A stretch of DNA of 36,396 bases from Polysphondylium violaceum (Eukaryota; Evosea; Eumycetozoa; Dictyosteliales; Dictyosteliaceae). The stretch covers positions 1 through 36,396 of the forward strand of contig AJWJ01000221.1 in NCBI GenBank assembly GCA_000277445.1. Reading direction: 5' to 3'. Made by a program: the position numbers and the translations under genes. Shown here piece after piece: positions 30,199 through 36,396 of this stretch. Below the pieces are notes generated by a model that saw only the letters and a program-made list of their open reading frames with translations, ran no database searches and was not told where the DNA came from. Every line of letters begins with the position of its first letter. The stretch's first letter is position 1.

Positions 30199-31864
30199 TC
30201 GTTCCACTTATTAATATATTATAATATAATATAATAGTCCATTTGAACATGGTGAGGTATTTGTTTTAAATGATGGTGGTGAAGTCGATTTAGATCTTGG
30301 AAATTACGAAAGATTTTTAGGAAATGTTAGTCTTGGTAGAGATAATAATATTACCACTGGTAAAATCTATAATTTAGTAATTCAAAAAGAAAGAGAGGGT
30401 AAATATTTGGGTAAAACCGTCCAAGTAGTTCCACATATTTCAGAGGAAATTCAATTATGGATTGATAGAGTAGCCCATACCCCAGTTGATGGTCTCGAAG
30501 GTCCACCAGATGTTTGTGTCATTGAATTGGGTGGTACTGTTGGTGATATTGAAAGTATGCCATTCATTGAGGCTCTCCGTCAATTCCAATTTAGAGTTGG
30601 TCCAGAAAACTTTTGTCTTATGCACGTCAGTTTAGTTCCAGTTTTGGGCAGTGTCGGTGAACAAAAGACCAAGCCATCCCAACAAAGTATCAAAGAATTA
30701 CGTGCCCTCGGTCTTAGCCCAGATTTTATTATGTGCAGAAGCAGCCAACCATTGACTGTCGAGACCAAGAAAAAGATTTCATTGTTTTGTCACGTTGCCC
30801 CAGAAAATGTTATTGGTGTCCACGATGTCAGTAACATTTACCGTGTTCCATTACTTTTGAACGAACACAATGTTCCAGCCCTCCTCGCCAAACGTCTCCA
30901 ATTCAAACTCAAAGTTGATCTCCCAACCACTCCAACTGGCAGCGATTTGGTTCCCTATTGGTTAGAATCATGGAAGAATATGGCCGATCGTATGGATAAA
31001 GTTACCAACGACTCTTTGAACCCAATCCGTATTGCCATGGTTGGTAAATACACTGGTCTCACCGATTCTTATTTATCCGTCATTAAAGCTTTGGAGCACG
31101 CCTCTATGGAAATTGATAGAAGAATGGTTATCGATTGGATCGAAGCCTCCAATTTAGAACCAAGCACTCAAAACAAAAAAGATTATGAATCTGCTTGGGA
31201 AATGTTGAGAGGTGCTCATGGTATCTTGATTCCAGGTGGTTTTGGTAGTCGTGGTATCGAAGGTATGGTTTTAGCCGCCAATTATGCTCGTACCAATGGT
31301 AAACCATTTTTGGGTATTTGTCTTGGTATGCAAGTTGCCGTTATGGAATTCGCTAGAAACGTTATGGGTTGGTCCAATGCCAACAGTGAAGAGTTTGAAG
31401 ACGCCGTTGAATCCGAAGCTGGTAAACGTGTTGTTATCTTTATGCCAGAAGTCAGCAAAACTCATATGGGTGCCACCATGAGATTGGGTGCCCGTGACAC
31501 AATTTTCAACAATACCACCGCCAAGATTTCTCAATTATACAATATCAAGACTGTTGGTCAAGCAGTCGAAGAACGTCATCGTCATCGTTATGAAGTCAAT
31601 CCAGATGTTGTTGATGAAATTGAAAAAGCCGGTCTCCAATTTGTCGGTAAAGATACCACTGGCATTAGAATGGAAGTCGTTGAACTCAAAGACCACGATT
31701 ACTATGTCGCCTGTCAATTCCATCCAGAATTTAAATCTCGTCCACAAAAACCATCTCCACCATTTGTTGGTTTAATTTTAGCTTGCTGGCAACAAGAACT
31801 CCAAAAGAACTTGGGTTCCCACAAACTCATTCCAGTTTTAAAGAAATGGAATTTAAGTGAATAA
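29845..31864 (+). CDS. ctps: CTP synthase, three exons
   Basis: Exons 29845-29913, 29987-30069 and 30238-31864 give 592 residues, the normal eukaryotic length. Exon 1 starts [17 protein letters not shown], the ATP-binding loop. Exon 2 carries [13 protein letters not shown]. Exon 3 gives [16 protein letters not shown] and the rest of the amidoligase domain. The glutaminase domain has I-C-L-G-M-Q with nucleophile Cys412 and H-P-E with His546/Glu548. The enzyme aminates UTP to CTP using glutamine and ATP, the last step of de novo CTP synthesis, and assembles into filaments in many organisms. Intron 2 holds a T28 run followed by A6. The stop overlaps AATAAA. The assignment is secure. Confidence 0.97.
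30163..30190 (+). repeat. T28 homopolymer inside CTP synthase intron 2
   Basis: A 28-nt T run followed by A6 lies between donor and branch site of the longest intron in the window (168 bp). It may act as a long polypyrimidine stretch and is likely length-variable. Confidence 0.75.
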
Positions 31865-32740
31865 ATTATGATATCAGTATAGTATATTTATATATTTTTA
31901 TTTAATATTAAAATCATTTTATTTGTAGTTATTTATGAATGTGTTTCCTCTTAAAAGCCAAGAAGAATTTGTCAAGAATTTGACACCGGCGAGAAAATGT
32001 CACCTGAATTAATATAGTAAATTAATTTTATTCACCCTTAAGTTGATCATATATCACTATAGAAATTTAATGTTTCTTCAAAATAAGTATTAAAACCATT
32101 TTAATCTTTAGAGAATTCAAATGTATAATGATATTTTTAATGTCGGACATTTTTAATTATCATCTAAAAGTTGTGTTTATCTCCTAGAGACTTATAGTTT
32201 TTATTCACTGGAGGATATTTGTAGGTAGTCATGAGTTTATGTTTCTATCTTAGCTTGACAATTCAGCTACTAAGAAGTGTATTAACGCATTGTTCCTGAT
32301 TCTCTTCTCGTCAACACAACTCATTTCTTTTTTTTAAAAAATTTTTTTATTTTTTTATAATTTTTTTATAATTTTTTATTGTGACGTTTCATCAATAAAT
32401 ATCTAAATACATAAATTCATCAAAGGTGCACAAAATGATTGAGAATACAAAATATCCTCAAAGCTTTTTGACAAAAAATATCCATCTTAATATCCATATT
32501 TATTTTTTTTTAATTTTTTAATGCCTTTTCAAAAAATAACTGTCGCTGAGTGGAGGATATTTTAGATTTACTTTTAGAACCCAATTAGATGGGATGAGAA
32601 CCTCTTTGGCGTGGATTTTTGTCCATCTCTATCGATCCCTCATTATCGTTTTTAATAGCCTGACTCAGGTGATGTGCTCCAGACCAAGTTAAAAAAAAAC
32701 AAAAAAAAAAAACAAATCACACGTCAAACACTCACAAACA
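31865..32740. promoter_or_regulatory. Spacer upstream of the TIG/EGF gene with repeated GGAGGATATT words
   Basis: About 0.9 kb with no gene recognised. It holds a short inverted repeat centred on AATGTC-G-GACATT (32128-32163) and an A/T-block region (32332-32378). The word TGGAGGATATTT occurs at about 32209 and 32551, and its partial reverse complement AATATCCTC at 32451. An A-rich tract runs up to about 32713, before the start codon. It is likely the promoter of a developmentally regulated surface gene; that is inference. Confidence 0.45.
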
Positions 32741-35700
32741 ATGGCACAAAGAAATAATAGTGCTTTTTATCTCTTTGTATTTTTTGTTTTAAATTGTTTT
32801 AATAATGTTTATACACAAGGTATGAATAATTTATTCAATCAATGAATAAATATATAATATACTAATTCATACAAATATATTAAAAATGATTATAGCGCCA
32901 AATATATTAAATTTTAGACAAATTTCCATGGGTTATGCTTCTGCATCAACTGGTTGGAATTGTGAATATACTTTTCAAGTTACTCTAGATATTAATTACT
33001 TTGACTATATCATGACAATACCAGTACTAGATTTTCATAATGCTAACCCCACAGTTGTCAATGGTTCAACTTTACTCAATATCGGGACCTCAACCTCATT
33101 GGGTACATATCACATAGTTGGAGAATTTTCCAAAGATTCCAATACATACCCTGTGACTTTTGGAGATGATTTCCAATGTATAGAGCCCCCACCTACTCTT
33201 GCATATGAAGAATTCCCTTCAGATTTCAATTTAGAACCACAACTAACGGCTTCAAGATTCACTTATTTTTTTAGAGCCAAAAATTATGAAAGAAGAGCTA
33301 ATAATGGTGCTGGTTGTAGTCTTGATACCAATCTATTTGTTTGTCATCTTATTCAACCAGATTATGTATCAGATCCTACCTTGTTTACCTTAGTAATATA
33401 CCCACTCATTTCCCAAAATATCGCTTCACCCAGTACTGTATCACTAACATTAACTGAACCGGTTTCCCATTCCATGACCTTTACCAATCTTTTAGAGCGT
33501 ATGTAAACATAGTCATAATACATTTATTCTTGGTATCCACTTATTAATATGATTTTTTACAATAGCATATGGATCATTGGCATCTAATGTGTTAGTACCA
33601 CCACCAGCCATGGTTTATAAAAAAGACTCTGATCCAAATACCTATGTTTTATTCAGTGTTCAAGGTGACTCTACAAATTTATTTTTGGGCGTCGACCAAT
33701 CAGGTAGTGGATATATGTCATACGCTCCGGTAAAGGGTGATTCTCAAAGCCAAACCTATTTAATAAGGTATAGAAACAACCCTACTACATCAAGTCAAAG
33801 CTGTAACATTGTTTTTTATAATGGGGCTGCTGGTACACAACATTTGACCTCTATTATAAACGGAGTGCCATCTTTGACTATATTTCAAACTTATATTTCA
33901 TCGGTTCAACAATTGGATCCTAATGGTCATACACATATAATTCAAGTTATCTATATAAAGTCAACCTATTTGGATGAATTATTCTCTTATTCTTTAGATA
34001 ACTATTTTTTTGAGCCATCCATTACTTTTCCTCTTGGTTACGAATCAGGGGATTTAAAAGAATATTACTTTTCAATGAGCCAGATGACTAGTCCTTTTTC
34101 ACAATCACAGCTTACTTCCATAAGTGGAACAAATTCAGAATTTGTAACAACTAATATCGGTTCCTATGGAGTTTCCCCATTAGCTATAGACACTTTGCCT
34201 CCTGTAATCAATGACGTGCAAACATTTAGACTCAATAGTTCTTTTGTTTTACTTCGTATCAATATTACCGACGATGTTAGTGGTTTTTCAATGTTGCAAT
34301 TCGGTGGTGGATTAGACTATTTGGTTATTGATGTTCTTCCACATCATTTGGTTAAAGGTGATTTAAATAATGGAGTCTATGAAATTATTACAGATACTCT
34401 TTTTAAAACACCTTCAACTGTGGCTGTAGCTGATAGAGCATCCAATAGAGTTATGTTTACTTATGATGGAGTTTATAATGTAAACGGAAAAAAATTAGAT
34501 CTTTTACAAGGTACTTGTTATTTTATATTTTTCATTTTAATTTAAAATTTACTAATTGGTTTTACTTTTTATGATATGCGTAGATATATTATCACCTGAT
34601 ACCATTACATTGTTTTATTTTGAAAAACCAATTGTTGATGTTTCTCAACAAGGTCACAATAATACACTTTATTTGAATTATATTGGTGCCGGTCCTCATT
34701 CAAAGGTGATGTTTTTCCCGCTATTTAATACTCCTGATCATACTGATGTTCAACAAGATCCATCAAATCATTATCACTGGGATCCAGTTTTAAATTTAAT
34801 TAAAATTGACTTCTACATACCATCTGGTTTAGTTGCGGGTAAATTAAAATATGTTATCTCTTCCAAAACTGGCTTTAATGATGAGATGGTAGTACAAATT
34901 TTAGGATCAAATTCAACTCTAACAATTTTATCTGATAGTATGTATATTGGTATATTATAAAGGTACTATTATATTAATTTATAATTTTTTATTAGGTAAC
35001 GCAAATCAATTACCTCCGTTAGTTATAGGGATTACTGCACAGCCAAATAGTCCTATAGCCATCACAGATCCAACCAATATAGGATGGGTAATCAAAGTAG
35101 AGACACCAAGACATAGATTAAAATCAGCACTATTCACAGTTACAAGTGACTATGATCCTGTCGGTTTCAATTTTACTTTTAATCCCAATAATAATCTTCA
35201 CATCAATGATCTTGTTATTAATTTTCAAGTTTTGGGAAGTTCTAGATCACAAATCTATACCATATCATATGCCTATTTAGAAGACGATGAAGGACTTAAA
35301 TCTGGATTCAATGCATTGCCTTGGACAAATGCATTCTTCCAAGTAGAAATTCCATCAATTACTGTTGCTTGTCCAATCCTTACTAGTAATCCACCAATCT
35401 TGTTATCTTTTAAACAAATTTCTACAAATCCCATTAATTTAATAGGCGCAAATAGAAAAGTGGTGTATGAATACGAAGCTTCCTCTTCTCGAGGTCTCTT
35501 GGCCAGAATAAAACCAGTTGTCTACTTGACTGGATCATTGAATACCAAGGCTTTGCTCACCTATATACGTCAATCAAATTTCCAATGTCAAACTGAAATT
35601 GTATCAAGTAATTCTACTAATACTAAATATCAATCATTGTGTGACATTCCATTTGGTTATGGTTATCCCGAGGGGTTACTTGTTTCAGTTTATGGTTTTG

Positions 35701-36396
35701 TAAATGGTTATATGGAAATAGGTGGATATAGTGCAAATTCTCTTAGGCTTAAAGGGTTTGACTATTTTATCAATGGATCTACTTCAAGCTTTCCATCATT
35801 GCCTCCTGTGATCGATTCTTCTAACAACTATACTGGAAGTGGAACATTGGAATTACGTGGTTATAGATTTGGTTCTAGTTCACAAAATCTTGCAATGGAA
35901 ATTAGAACCCAAGGACAACTGTATACAGTCTACAATCCCACATATCACCATTTCAATGGTTTCTCATTGTCATTTGATTATCAATCTATAGAGCCATTTT
36001 TAATTAGATTCAAGAATGATAATGATCCCAATTATTCAAATGAATATCTAGTTGATCCTTGGGGTATTGGATGGGATAGTTCTTCATCCTCTGCTACATC
36101 TTCATCATCTCATCAATCTAGTAGCAGTGAGATAGATCAAAGTAGTTCAACCAATATTACACCAACCAAAGAACCACCTAAATGTCCAGGTACACCAAAA
36201 TGTGGTGGTGATGATAAAGGTGTTTGTCTAAGCAGTGGCGGTTGTCAATGTAAATATCCATACTATGGTGAACAATGTACTTCTGTTATTGTTGTAATTC
36301 CAACTCCTAAACCAAATCCAAATAATCCAAGTACAAATATTACAATTGATATCCCTGGAACTCAAGATCATGTTCAATTATCTACATTGGTATCTG
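32741..36396 (+). CDS. Secreted TIG/EGF-like surface protein, 5' part (3' end outside window)
   Basis: Exons 32741-32819, 32896-33498, 33566-34510, 34584-34937 and 34996 to the window end are all joined at phase 1, giving at least 1127 residues. Exon 1 is a signal peptide (F-Y-L-F-V-F-F-V-L-N-C-F). The next exons form a long beta-rich extracellular region with N-x-S/T sites. An IPT/TIG-like domain follows (L-P-P-V-I-D-S-S ... L-E-L-R-G-Y-R-F-G), then a Ser-rich linker, then an EGF-like module near the right edge with seven Cys in C-x5-C, C-x5-C-x-C and C-x7-C spacing. This order is typical of the large dictyostelid family of EGF/TIG membrane proteins, some tied to cell-cell recognition and development (ComC-like). 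The transmembrane end, if present, lies outside. All internal exons are multiples of three. Intron 3 has a weaker GTACTT donor. Confidence 0.85.

Noticed and set aside
1-36396. tRNA genes, DNA transposons, LINEs, LTR elements or virus-derived genes
   Set aside because: No tRNA B-box with matching cloverleaf and no transposase, reverse transcriptase, integrase or capsid motif was seen on either strand by eye; a tRNA and repeat search would settle small or decayed copies.
1-36396. A co-functional gene cluster or multi-gene system
   Set aside because: Neighbouring genes have unrelated conserved roles and mixed strands; nothing beyond normal dictyostelid gene density links them.

Overview
The window is nuclear DNA of a eukaryote, almost certainly a dictyostelid social amoeba. 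Four things point there: very AT-rich spacers with long T and A runs, short introns (58-168 bp, most 60-80 bp) with GTAWGT-type donors, coding regions carrying Asn, Gln, Thr and Ser homopolymers, and gene families typical of Dictyostelia (MACPF proteins, C2-WW proteins, EGF/TIG surface proteins). Homopolymers are milder and coding GC looks higher than in Dictyostelium discoideum, so a Cavenderia- or Heterostelium-like genome is possible; that species guess is inference. No transposon, LTR element, virus copy, tRNA, rRNA or CRISPR array was recognised.

Layout: 16 genes were found. Plus strand, left: the 3' part of a MACPF protein (1-2024), a C2-WW proline/glutamine-rich protein (2463-4074) and a LisH-WD40 protein (4278-5630). 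Minus strand: a GCKR/MurQ-like double-SIS protein (5676-7526) and an INO80C/Ies6 chromatin-remodelling subunit rebuilt from three exons (7701-8687). Plus strand: an orphan with a possible GNAT-like segment (9160-10449) and a monoglyceride-lipase-type hydrolase fused to a roughly 530-residue acidic repeat tail (10814-13305). Minus strand: a mitochondrial PPR protein with a separate leader exon (13391-16694), the ribosome-collision E3 ligase ZNF598/Hel2 (16943-19399), the ALG1 mannosyltransferase (19771-21269) and an F-box/LRR protein (21576-24068). Plus strand: a GT23/FUT8-like type II membrane protein (25302-27179). Minus strand: complex III subunit QCR8 (27435-27656) and a secreted patatin-like lipase (27860-28872). 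Plus strand: CTP synthase (29845-31864) and the 5' part of a secreted TIG/EGF protein (32741 to the window end).

The genes are mostly unrelated housekeeping functions (translation quality control, N-glycosylation, nucleotide synthesis, respiration, chromatin) mixed with surface and secreted proteins. No operon-like or co-functional cluster is visible and I see no convincing undescribed multi-gene system. The most useful results are exon structures that a plain ORF scan misses (INO80C, PPR leader exon, ZNF598 RING exon, ALG1 halves, CTP synthase 5' exons, patatin signal-peptide exon, TIG/EGF gene), two stop-free introns of length divisible by three that would be translated by mistake, a uniform yeast-like branch site in all 17 introns, poly(A) hexamers fused to stop codons, the repeat-tailed lipase, and a hairpin pair at 29144-29238.
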